Source: Candidula unifasciata | Lineage: Eukaryota; Mollusca; Gastropoda; Stylommatophora; Geomitridae | Assembly: GCA_905116865.2 (NCBI GenBank) | Contig: CAJHNH020000224.1 | Coordinates: 2,170,910-2,234,909, forward strand | Length of the DNA stretch: 64,000 bases | Reading direction: 5' to 3' | Part shown: positions 25,501 to 38,600 of the stretch, one piece after another | Position numbering within the stretch: the stretch's first letter is position 1 | Layout: each line of letters starts with the position of its first letter | Translations under genes and position numbers: made by a program | The notes under the pieces: model-generated | What the model was told of the DNA's origin: nothing | Database searches by the model: none | What the model saw: the letters and a program-made list of their open reading frames with translations, nothing else

Positions 25501-28500
25501 TAAGACCAATTTTACGATACTCAGTGATTCCCAAGAATGTTAGTCCAACCTGTCATCTCCAATATTGTTCCAGTATTATCGGGTGATCTGGCATACAGAG
25601 GAACTTTTCAGCTTGTATTTGCAACTTTGTATCTCTGCGTTCTCTCAGTGCCTGTGTTTTCCCAGCTTTCTCCATTTCTAATATGGGGGTTGATTTCATC
25701 CCTCCTGTGATGACTCTGGGCGCTTGATTTTGCACTTTTTCCAACTTCTTGAATGTGGCACTAGAAGCTGATCACCATGCAGTTGACCCATATTCCAAGT
25801 GTGGAAGTATGCTGTGCTTGTATACTTTATTGAGTATTTTCCTATCGGCTCCCCATGTGGTTCCACTTAGTTTTCTTAGTATTGCTGTCTTCCTCCTGGC
25901 TTTGGTTGCTGCCTTGTTGATATGTTTTCTCCATGTCAACCTGTTATCAAATGTGACTCCTAGGTACGTGGGCTCTTTATCATCTCTTAGGGGTATTCCG
26001 TTTATTTTGATAATGCCGGCTTTTTTTTTGGGGGGGGGGGGGGTAGAGGGTGAAGAGTGTGATGCTACATTTGTCTGTGTTGATGCTGACACACCATCTA
26101 TTCGCGCATGTCTCAAGTGCATTTGTGGCCCGCTTTAGTGTTCTTGTGGCTATTGTTGCATGTTTATTGGTGCGCCACAGTACCAGGTAGTCGGCATACA
26201 TTGCCATTTTGATTCCATTTGGTATCTCAGCAACCAGGTCGTTGATGAATAAGAGGAAAAGTGTGGGCGACAGGACACCACCTTTAGGGACGCCTTGTCG
26301 CAGTAGAACATTTTTACTTTTGAAACCATCTACCTGTACCCGGGCTCTTCTGTTAAGTAGATTTGCTTTAATCCAATTGTACATTTTTCCATTTACTTTA
26401 TAGTTTCTCAATTTCTTTAAAAGCCCCTCCTTTCAAACCTTGTCAGAAGCTTTCCTTAAATCTATCCATGCCGTGAGTACCAGTTTCTTATCTTGAAAAG
26501 CATCCTCTATTTCTTGGGAGAGGTATGTTGTCTGGTCTTCCGTAGAGTAGAACTTTCTAAAGCCCGCCTGCTGTGGTGTAATGATGTTTTCACTTTCAAT
26601 GTACCACTGTAGTCTGAGGTTGGTGATGCGCTCCATTGTTTGACAGAGACAACTTGTGAGGCTGATTGGTCTGTAGTTGGAGGCATTAGAACTGTCTTTC
26701 CCAGGCTTTATGAGAGGTATCATAATTGCCTCTCTCCAGATCTATGGAACATTCCCTGTTAGCCCAGCAAGCATTACATATCTGTAAAAGCTTTGTTTTG
26801 GCTAGTGTTCCTAAGTTTCTGATCATTTCGTTTGATATACTATCTGCTCCTGGTGACTTTCGCATTTTCAGCTTTGAAATGGCCAACTCAAGTTCATTAA
26901 GTGTAATTGGCACCTCTAGCGCCGCTGATGTTTTTTTCTTTCTGACTTCTAAATTGTGTCTTTTCTTGAATTTCGTGTTTTTTTTTTTCTCTCAACTGAT
27001 TTTAATGTCGTTATCTAAAGCAAAAGTGTCAGCAAAAAGGTTGGCTGACTCTTTTCCTGTGACCATGTTTCCATCTTTCTGCAGCGTGATCTTTGAGTTC
27101 CACCCTGTGTCCTCATCATTAATTTGTTTCACAAGCTTCCATAACTTTCTTGTGTCTTTTTCAATGTTCAGTGACCTTGTTTTCTCCTGCCAGCTTTCTT
27201 TTCTAACCTGCAGCTTTGCCCTTATAAACTTTGCTTTTGCATGCTGGTAGTTATTGTGATGTTCTTGGTTTGGCCTGGTCTCTGCTATTTTTCTGGATGT
27301 TTCTACTTCGGTATGTAAATTTTCTAGCTCACTACTCCAGTATGGCTTATAATGCTTACGGGCACCTCTTGGTATTGATTCTCCTGCTGCCTGTAGTACG
27401 CATTTGTTGAATTCTTTAACTACTTTGTTTATATCCTGGTCTACGCTGAGACTTCTAAGCAGTATACTGGTACGGTGCTTGAATTTTGTCTAGTCAGCCT
27501 TCTTGTAGTTCCACCTTGGCAGCATACTAGTTTCTCTGACCTTCTCATTTTCTACATTCAGGAAGACCGGTCGATGGTCACTGCCTCGTGTAATGTTTCA
27601 TTCCAGATCTGGAGAGTGAAATGCTAGGTCTGGGGTAGTAGTGGTGTGCCACAACCTAGAGTAGAATGTGGGTGGATCAGTTGGTCTATTAATCAGAACA
27701 AGTCTGCTCTCATCCTGCCACTCCTCCAGTTTCTCTCCTCTCTGGTCTATGTGGAATCATCTTTTTTTCTACTGGGATTGTGTCAAATGCCTGGGGACGA
27801 TTACTTAGGCAATAATAATTGATCAGGTAGAAGTCTGTATTTCCAGTTTGTAGTTTCAGAATCTAATATTCTGCTCCACCCATATATACTTCAGTCTGGC
27901 ACGCAGTGATATTGTTCCTCACTAGTCAGTATTCCACCCTTTTTCCTGCCTTTCCGGTCTGATCGGAAGCACTGATAACCTCTGATTTTGAAGACTGTGT
28001 CTTCAGTGAGGTGGGTTTCTTGTTGACAGTATATATGAATCTGTTCCTCATTTAGAATATTTTCTCACTCTAGCTTTTTATTTGCAATCCCCTCCGCATT
28101 CCAGTGCATTAATTTGACTCCTTTCTTAGTTCGGCCAGATGCTCTATTCTCACGTCCCCTGGCTCCACAGGACATTTAAGAAGGACCTCCAGTAATTTGG
28201 GTTGGGCCTCTTCGAGGCAGAGGGTCCGGCACTGCTCCTGCCTGAGAGTCCATCACAGGGCGAGCACCACATCGTTTTGCTGATTTAGACATATTTCCAT
28301 GGCATGTGTGCGTGGCATCCTGATTGTTGTAGTGCGCCTCCTGGCTGGTTGCCTCCGACTTCAGCATCTTGTTTTGCTAGGGTAGACTGTGATCATACTC
28401 GAGGAGAGTAGGCTCATCTATTCGTCTTTCGCCTGTACCTCGTTTGTTTCCCATCCAGTTTCACGCTGGGGGTTGAGATCCCAACCTTTAACTGGATTGC

Positions 28501-28731
28501 TGGGAAGAACAAGGTCCACCACGTGAAGGTGAGGTTGGCTTGAGCAAGAGAGGCTAATAGACATTAAGAGTTCTGCATTGCGCATCATTACTCCATTTGG
28601 ACCCCTTTCTCTCTCCATCCTTCCTCTCTTCCTTTTCCTTACTCTGTTCTCTCTTGCTCTCCCTCATGTTTATCTATTCTTTCTGCCTCCTCTCCATCCT
28701 CTCTTATTTACTGTATATTTCTTTACACTGT

Positions 28732-28802
<71 letters not shown>

Positions 28803-29610
28803 TTTTTCTCCCCACTCCTTTTATTTGCCCATCTTGTTTACTTTGTTTGCCATAACTGTCTTTTCTAGTGGTTGTGTCTAGTACACATGCAACTGTGCTA
28901 TGTTTGAGGGAGGGAGTTGGGTTTCAACATGAGGCTGGTGTTTTTTCCTTTGATAAATTATTATATTTGTTAGCAATTCAGGCATATTTTCAGTCTCTGT
29001 CCTGTCTCCCTACCTGTCCCTCTCTCTTTATCTGTGTCACTGCCTTTCTCCTCATCTCTCTGTGTCTCTCTTGCTTTGTATTTTTGCTCTCTCTGTCACT
29101 TCCTTTTTGTATACCTCCCTCCCATTCTCTTGCTCTGCATTGTTCCTCTCTCTTTGGTTCTTTCCCTCTGTATGTTTGCATCTCTATACAGCTCCTCTGT
29201 TTCTTCCTCCTTTCTGTCTGCATCTCTCTCTACATGTCCCTTCTCTCTCCATCCGTCTCCCTCCCTCCAACTCTCTTTGTCTGTCACATTTTTCCTTCTT
29301 TCATGTCTTGGTTTCTTTCCTTTCTTCTTCATCTGCTCATCTCTCTGTCTGCATGTCCCTCTTTCTGTATAAGTCTCCCTCTCGTCTTTCGCTCTCTCTC
29401 CCTCTCTCTCTTTCTTTCTCTCTCTCATCATGTCTCGATCCCTCCATCTGTGTCATATTTTGTCTTTCTTCCCTCTGTCTCATTATTCCTTTTTCCCCCT
29501 ATCTTCATCTGTCCATCTCTACTTGCCTGTCGCTCTTTACCCCTGTCTCCTTCTTTGTTTTTCACACTCTCTCCCACTCTACCTTACATCTGTCTTCCTC
29601 CCTCTATATA

Positions 29611-29657
<47 letters not shown>

Positions 29658-32600
29658 TTCATGTATGAGGTCTTTCATGTATGAGATAAGACTTCAGTTT
29701 GGCTTCTATGCCACCAAGTCTAAAGAAAAATGTAAAAACACTATATATGTGCTGGTATACCCTCATGTATGCACATGAATGAAGTACCTAGCACACAAGG
29801 TACTCACAAGGTACTCGGTATACCCTTCAACAAAGCTAAAATACTTTTCAGTATTACTCCGAAACAACCTTGAAAAAACAATAAGGATACGTTGAAAAGA
29901 GCTCTGGAATTGATTGGTAAATTTGGCTATATACCCCGGGAAGATGAAAAACATCGACATTCTGAACGAGTTAAACATCATGGAGAACTGGCTCATAAAC
30001 AGCATCCTGTCCCGAAAGCTGAAGTATTTTGGCCACAACAAGCGTCATGGTGGCTTGGAACAGACGATGATGGAAGGTGCAGTTTGTGGAAGGCGATGCA
30101 GGGGTCGACCACTGTAGGTTATATACGTATGTAGGTTATATAGTAACATTTTTAAAAAAATATGTTCTGAGAGAGCATAAGAAAGGTCACTCTGATCTAA
30201 CGCTTTGATGAAGGGGGATTTTCAACTACACAGTTGAAAATAGAAGCAGACTAACATATTATATCCCTAAAACAGAAGCCGAAAAAGAATACTCTTTTTC
30301 AATGATTGAAAAATATATTTTTAGCTTTTAAACTGTAATTCTACAGAAAGATTCCTAGAATACCACGAAGAAGAAAGCATTGACATCCTGCATAATATGA
30401 ATATCAAGAACTGACCCATAAACAGAATCTTGTCCCAAATGCTGAGGTATTCCGGCCATATTAAACGTCATGGTGGTCTGGAGAGAACAGTGATAAAGAG
30501 GTGGATGGAAGACACTGGGGATGCTTTGGCTACGAAAGACAAAAGGCTGGAGAAAAAAAAACTTTCAGCCCGGCAGATTTGAATGTGACGTTCAGCGGAT
30601 GGTCAACTGATGGATTATGATAAAGAAATCTATAAAATCAAGGGTAAATTATGCTAGACATATGTGTTATGTACTAAAATATAAAAGCGACAACGTCAAT
30701 TATATGTGCTAGACCTATATAGTTATAAGGTAAAATATAAACAGGGATAAAAATGAAGGATATGTGGTGCCCGACATATAGGTTATATAACAAAAACATA
30801 GAAAATTGATAAAAATCGAGTGTGTGTGGTGCTAGATTTATATAGTTCATATATTAAAAATAAAAATCAATAACATCATGGTTATATGGTGTTAAATGTA
30901 TATAGGTTACATACAAAATATGCAGAGTCTCTTTTCAATTTATTGCCAGGAATATTTCCCTGTATCTCATCAGGTGGTTTACGATAGAGTTATTTTTATC
31001 CATACGTCCTTTTTAGGATGAATTTTTTTTTGTTATTTGAAGCCCGACCCTGGCTTTTGCCAGGGGCCGCAATATAGGCAGGCCATAAATATGGCCAATT
31101 GTCTAAACGCGGTTTCTGGGACCTCTCCACTGTGATCCTCATCCACATGGTGGCACTTTGTGTCATCGGGTGTTTATCGCTTGTGTGATGTCCTAGTGGG
31201 GTAGAAAGTCAGTCAGTCAGTCAATTCTTATATTCAGCGACTATAAATTATAAGCCAGCGATCTTCTTGTGTGATGCAATTTTTCGTTATTTGAAGCCCC
31301 ACCCTGGCTCTTGCCAGGGGCCTCAATATAGCCTGACCATAATATGGTTTAATGGCTGAACGCGGTTTCTGTGACCTCTCCACGCTGATCCTCACGCGCA
31401 TGGTGGCAACTGGTTTAATCGGGTGTTTATCGCTTTTGTGATGTCCCAGTGGGGTAAAAATCTACTACTACTACTAATTCTTATATTTGCTAATTATCTA
31501 ATTGTGGGATGCAGTTTTTCGTTGTTTAAAGCCCCATCCTGGTGTTTACCGGGGGCCCTGAATATAGCTAGGTCATAAGTGTGGCCATAATGGCTGAAAG
31601 GGGTCTCTGAGACTTCTCCACTGCGATCCTCATCCGCATGGTGGCACTTTGTGTCACCGGGTATTTATCGCTTGTGTGATGTCCTAGTGGGGTGCAACAA
31701 GCAAGCAGTTATATGTCTGTCTCAGGACTTCACAAGGTAACCGTGTCATCCTGAGGTCAAAATAGGGAATGGGGGGAGGAGGATTCCAGACAAAATCCCA
31801 CTCGATGCAGATTTTAGTCACAACCATCGGGCTCACGTGCGAGCCTAGTCGCTATGCCATGGTTGCCATAAGACGTATGGCATGTTATAGTTTTCATATT
31901 CAAGAAGTATTAAATAAACACAACACGATTATGACTAGTCAGCTCAACAGACGGAAAGGAAAAATAAAAACGAGCAAAAATACAAGATGGAATTTAAACC
32001 AGTCTTAATCAAGGAACAGAGCGTCATGTTGATTATTTCGAGTCCATCAACCTATGGTCATGTTGTATCTTGCATTTTATAAATGTTTTGATTATTGTTC
32101 ATACTTTCAGAACTTGATGGAAATTATATTAGGCGCCACTGAAGCAGACATATTGACCCTTGTGGAGTGTATGTGGCCGCTAAATGTAACTGGCACTATA
32201 ATTCAGATCTGTGTAGATGTGCAGGCAGAAGTCACCAGGATGTGTGGAGACCTGCGGAGAGAGAAGAGGGGCCCAGTGATCCTTATTCTGGACGAAGTAA
32301 GAGCAACTGGTTTAGGAAAATCATTTATAATTAACCAACTTCATAACTGCCTTCCATTACTTTTATTTCAAAGCCACTAGAATATTTAACATCGGTGTGG
32401 TATTTCAGTTTCTATTACAATTTTTTTTTTTTTCTAATGAGCCGATCTTCAAATTTTCAGATGTGGAATGTAATTATTTCTCCCTTCTTTATCTGCCGAA
32501 ATCTAAGACGTAGCTATAGAGCTCGCGCTGGAGGGAGGAGGGGGGCATCTTTCGATTAAAATTATGACTGGGTTGTGTGAGCTATTTAAAAGGGGGCCCC

Positions 32601-35600
32601 AAAAAAGGAGACAGCTAAATACTGTCCCGACCGACGACGAATCCGTCTACCGACCAGCCAATGGGCAAACCAGTCACCGATCAACCAGAGTCAACCACTG
32701 CGTAAACATTACATAAATTACAGTTTGTGCAGTGCCGAAATTTATTTATGTCACTTCAAAAACGCATGCTGTATCTGCTGCTGGCATAAAAATCAGCGCA
32801 GGGCCTTTTTCCACAGCGTCTTACTATGTGGATATTAAAATAAAACCCTAGAAAAATATTTAATCAATTTTAACGAGAATGAAAAACCTGACTGGTTATA
32901 ATTCGCTTGTTTGTTTGTTTAGCATAAAAGGCAGTCAATACATTCTTTAATTTGCTATACTGAATCAGGAACGAAAGATATCAACTCCAAATCTAAATCT
33001 ATCTGTCGGTCTGTCTGTCTGTGTGCCTGCCTACCTGTCTGCTACCTACCTGCCTACCTTCCTTTTTTATTTATTCTATTTTTATTATACCCTCTCCCTC
33101 CCCACCCCCCAAAAAAAAACTATCTTAGGCTACCGCCGCCTGTACCGTCTCATCCCCCCCCCCTGCCCCCAACAAAGTAGCTACAGCCTCCTAGCGTCGG
33201 TACTCCAACAAAAAACGATCGTCCCGTTTTAGACAAAGCGAGGAATTAGCTCCATAATAGAACAAATAATTAACACTTAAGCTGCTTTGAATTCCTTAAA
33301 AGAAGGGTGATCATAATACTTAAGCTCTAAAAGTGACATTCTAAGCAAGTCAAATTAAACGTACCCTGCGTACAAGTTATAAGATGTTAAGTGTCATATA
33401 TAAGATACTATCAGTGTAGTTTTTTTTTTTTTTTTTTAAACATTTGACTCTTTTTTATTTAGTGTTCTGGTCGAGTATAATATTTTTATTTAAAAAAAAA
33501 AAAAAGATGTAGGCAGAAGTTGTCATCTTGCTTCATTCAGTCGCCTTTATCTATATGACAGAAATGCATTTCATATCATTTACAGGAACTTGCTTTTTTT
33601 CCATGGGAAAATATGCCAGATTTAATTTCTGACCACGTGACCAGAATTCCCTCATTTGTGAGTCTAATTGCCCTTTTGACATGGCACAAGAAAATGACCA
33701 GATCTCCTTTCAAGAACGGAGTGGAGCGCACCAGTGTTATAGCAAACATTTGTAGCTCACGCCCGTGGGTGCATGAACCATGTGTAAAGTTGACAGAAGA
33801 ACTTAAACAGTAAGTTACTTTACACTTTAGATAGTAGTTAGTATCCACATTGCTGCATATAGTGTGCGTGTGTATTCATATGTGTGTGCATACATTTAAA
33901 TATCTATGTATGCATGAATGTGTGTATGTGTGTAAGTTTTTAAAAAAAGTAAAGAACCTTTGTCAACGCCTTCAGGCCTATAGGACAGTTAGTGCTAGAC
34001 CGATATTTTATAGACCAATCGGCACAAGATGGGTGGTGTGGTCAGCATCACGCCGGTCGCATTTACTCCCCGGACTGCACCCGGTACCCACTCAAACCTG
34101 GGTTGACCTGGGAGACAAGGTCATTTTTTTTAAAGTCTGGCTCCGCCAGGGAGCGAAAGCACGACCTTCCGATCCGCGGCAATCGTCTAGCCGCTCCGCC
34201 ATGTATGTATGGGTTTTGTATGTGTACATGTATGTATTATATATGTATGTGCGTGCGCAGGCGCGTGTGTGTGTAAAAACGTATAATTATGTCTGTCCAA
34301 AACACAGTTCTTCTTCTTCTTCCTCCTCCTCCTCCTCTTCTTCTTTGTTTACCGCCTGTAAGCTTTGACGGAAAGTCCTGGTTGTTCATCCATTTGTGCC
34401 GGGTCTGAGTTGTTCGTGTATATCCGTTTTTATGGCTTTTTTGTGTGCAGTTGGTTGCTCTTTGCCGCTTGAGCAAATGCACTCTAACTTTGAAGGAAGG
34501 CACCGATTAGACTCCTACTACATGCTTGTTGTGGAGGCAAAATATGGGGGTGACTGCAGTCAAGCTAAAACTAAGAATTCCAGTGAAATTTGACTGAAAC
34601 ACTTAGCCAAATGGGGAAGCAGAAAAACGTACACAAAGCAACACAATAAACGTAACGTTTCGGCCGGGCACTCTTTGTCAAACATGAAGTGAACTACACA
34701 ACGGTAACAAGAAGGGGAGGAGCGTATAAAAATCTCTTAGGGGTGACGTAAGCAACCTGGTTGCTCATGTCACCCCTCAAAGATCTGTATACTCTCTTCT
34801 CTATTTGATTAGGCTTTTTAGTCAAATTTCACTGGAATTCTTTGTTGTGGAGGCAGTGGGACTTTTCTTGTTTTCCATAAAACCCACACGAGGAGTTAAG
34901 AACAAAACATGTTCCTGAATTTCAAGGAAACAAAAAATAATGTCTACAGACAAAACTGTTTATCATACCAGAAATAACAAAAAATAATGAAGAAATTGAA
35001 AACATCGCAAACTTTGAATATCTAGCCTCCACGATAAACAGAAGTGGTGACAGTTCAACAGAAATTAAAAGGAGGATCTTTCATAGTAATGCAGATTAAA
35101 AAGCATTAGGACAGAAGACTCCTCATAACCCTAAAATAGGACCAATTACATTGTGATAGATTTTAGCCACATAGACCCTGTCAGGAGACGCAGAATTTAG
35201 CTTAGTGGGGTGTACATTTCAAGAGCTGAACAACTGTGGAGGAGGTATTGAGGACACTGTCTCCAAGGTCAGAGGTCAGTCCATAATTAATTAGCAGTCA
35301 CGAGACAGCAATCATCGACGACTTGCCTACCCAGGACAGACTCACTAGATATATTGTGATACAAAAAGTTTCCTTGTATTTTTTTGCAGTTTAGACAAAC
35401 AGTCAACAGTCGATTAAGCTCCTATTATGGCAGGGACGGAAGGTTGGGCTACTCGTTGCACAATCAAAAACCCTTGCTCCTCGCTGTAGCTGCAGTGTTA
35501 TGTCAGAGGGAATCTTATCCTTTCTTGACGAACATCAGATCAAAGCTTCTTGTTCCTGTGTGAAAGCATCCTTTCGTCACCGTTGACTCATATCTTTTCG

Positions 35601-38600
35601 TCCGTTCCCTGCCGATCGGGCGATGGAAAACAATCCCTCCCTTGGCCTCACAAGGACACTCTCCATCTCTCTTCCTAGCTTGCCTCTGGGTTAAATAGCT
35701 TCTTGTGCCCAACTCACGCTGCTATTTACTCAGACTATGCTGCTGCCGCCTGAACCAACCATGCTGATCTCACAACCTGGTCAAAGTCTATGGTATCACA
35801 ATTGTCCTCTATGACACTGGATATGTTTATGGAGATATTGGTACAACACTTCTCACTTGCACACATTAAGACACCCTGAGTTTGTACTACTCTCATCTGC
35901 ACTAGCATACAGCTTAACAGTACTTTAACTATCAGGTTGGTGGTAAACCGAGAAACATCATCGAAAATTAATTTATTAAAAAATAATTTTGAACACATAT
36001 TATAACTGAAATATCGAACAACTGCAGGCTCTCAAAGAACTGACGAAAAATCGTAGAAGAATCCAAAAGAAGAACACAAGAACTGAAGACCCCGAATAAT
36101 CTTAGTCAGATCTTAATATATCTAACCACTGTAGGGACCGTGCATGGGTTTTGCGCACATGATGAACGCTTTATTGGTGGTGCATAAAATTATAAGATTT
36201 CAACACCCCTCAAGAGCTTTAGGTGTTAGTGGTGTTTTGGGTATAGTATGTTTCAGCTAAACTAATCTTGCGTTTGAGCTAAACAAATCTTGACTAACTA
36301 TACTCTGTGTTCGACTTGACTAACTGTGACACATGACGAACGGACTTTGGGCCTCTAGTTGCAGATTATGACTTGTGGAGAAATCTAAAAGTTTTAAGAA
36401 AGTTAGTTTATAATGTGCCGCAACTAATCTTGAAATAGCTTACATTTTTGAAGATAATATCTCATCTAGCAATTAATTCTCAGCGATCACAAATGACACA
36501 TATGATTATAATGGGTTGTTCTAAGGCCTACACTATAGTTTTGTGATTTATAATTTTTTTTTTAACTGAGAATTCCAAAAAGGCCGTAATTTGACTAATT
36601 AAATAACATTTTAGGTTAAAAAAATATTACCTGAATTGTGCTGAATTTATCCTAGTGCCCGCCATGCATAATGTTGTCAAGAACATCCCAGGCAACTTTC
36701 AGGCCAGTTACACATTAATTGTTAAAGCTATCATATTGCAAATTTGACAGCACCCAAAAGCTAGCTTTTTTTTCCATTCAGCTTTGCCTATCAAATGGCT
36801 CCTAATAACCCTCATGAGTGTACATATCTTATTCTCTGGCTAATGATCTATCTGTGAAGCTTTTCTTGATAGCCCGTAGCCTTCCCCCCCCCCCCTTCTA
36901 CTGGGTTTCCTTTGAGGCTTTACTTCAGTTAAATTTACATAATTTATATCTATTTTGTGGTTACATTTTCTCTCTAAAATATCTACTGGGCACTCTTATG
37001 TGTTTTTCTTCTTCTTTCATCTACTCCTGGAATGCCTCGTGGTGTCAGAGCAGGAAGAAATCATTGGAATGGGCTCTTCTGTTCGCTTCTTATAAAGTAC
37101 TCTTTAGTGTCTCTGTTATTTTCGCAGTCCATGTTCTGCGTGGTCGAGCTCTGGCTCTGTTACCTTTGTATCTGTACAACATTGCTCTTTATGGTGCCCT
37201 GTCTGATGCAAATCTTGTTACATGGCCAAACCAAATGATTTGTTTTCTACCTATACAGTTCAATATTAGTTCTGTGCCGATTTTCCTCCTTATATCATCT
37301 TTCCTACGTCTACCTTTCCTCGTTACACCTAATATAGTACCAAACACTTCATTTCTGTTGTGACAATTTTCCCACTGTCTTCTGAAGACAAGTGTTCCTG
37401 ACTGACATTTTTAGCACACTGTTGGTAAGAATATTTCATTAAACGGTGTTCTTTTAGTGTTCATATTTATTTGCTTGCATTTCAAAATTAGCGCCATTTG
37501 ACCGTAAAACTCGATTGGTTTGATGGCATCCTGAGTGAATTTTCTTTATTGATCATGCATCATCATTAAAATTTGCATTAGCACTATAAACCACCTCTTC
37601 AACTTTTATATTTTGTATACTTTTTTTTTTTAAACAAAATATTTTTTTGGACAACGATACTAAATCACATTAATAATCATTCTTATATAGTTAGTTGCTT
37701 ATCCTTTACATGACGTTGAAGAACCAACCCCAGCATTTATTGGCTGTTTTGGTTTTTCCAGACACATTTTACGTTCAGTAGTTTGGCACTGTTTTCTAAA
37801 CGGTCAGCTCTCGGTACCACTGTTGAAACCAGCACAAGACAAATTGTCCGCAGCAGGGTTCGAACCAAGCACCCCGGCATTATAAAACACGTTTGCAACT
37901 CCTAAGCCACAGACACATTCTCATATATTCACAGGATTTAAACCGCACAAAGCAAACACAATTCCAAACATTACACCAAAATAATCGAGAATCAGTAACA
38001 AGTATTTATATATTTATTTCCCCGTGTGGGTTCTGGTGCCCCATTGTGTGGAAACCAAGAATAGACCCCCCTGTCTCCACAACAAGCATGTCAGAGGAGT
38101 CAACTAATTGGGAGCTTCCTTTGATGTTGGAGTGCCTTAGCGGCAAGGATCAGCCAGCTGCACGCACATAAGCCAGTAAAACGGATATACACACAACACT
38201 CAGGCCCTGACACAAAGCCAAAGTCTTAATGAATGAACAGCCGGGACTTTCCCATGTAGCGTACAGCGGTAAACAAAGAAAATGAAACATTGTATGTTTA
38301 TAGGAGTCGGCCATGATGTTAGACTGCGGTGTTCCTTGTGTATATGGAAAGACGTCCATGACCCTTGTGTATATGGCAAGACGTCCACGCCTTCTTGTGT
38401 ATATGGCAAGACGTCCACGCCTCCTTGTGTATATGGCAAGATGCCCACGCCTCCTTGTGTATATGGCAAGACGTCCACGTCTCCCTGTGTATATGGCAAG
38501 ACGTCCACGCCTCCTTGTGTATATGGAAAGACGTCCATGCCCCCTTGTGTATATGGCAAGACGTCCACGCCTCCTTGTGTATATGGCAAGACGTCCACGC

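Larger units (their letters stand above)
28598..29930 (+). repeat. pyrimidine-rich long dispersed repeat, copy 2, right part
   Basis: Colinear with about 1575-3040 of copy 1, down to the shared tail gtattactccgaaacaacct and tggtaaatttggctat. It contains (CT)n runs at 28734-28795 and 29600-29652. Open frames are low-complexity. Confidence 0.85.

Noticed and set aside
26726..27250. 174-codon + strand ORF
   Set aside because: Antisense to the jockey-like LINE linker region.
35515..35998. Minus-strand ORFs of 65 and 87 codons
   Set aside because: No recognisable domain, no splice signals in context, no similarity to other sequence in the window.
36818..37363. 181-codon + strand ORF with hydrophobic stretches
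   Set aside because: Largely antisense to a LINE C-terminal region whose motifs are clear on the minus strand.
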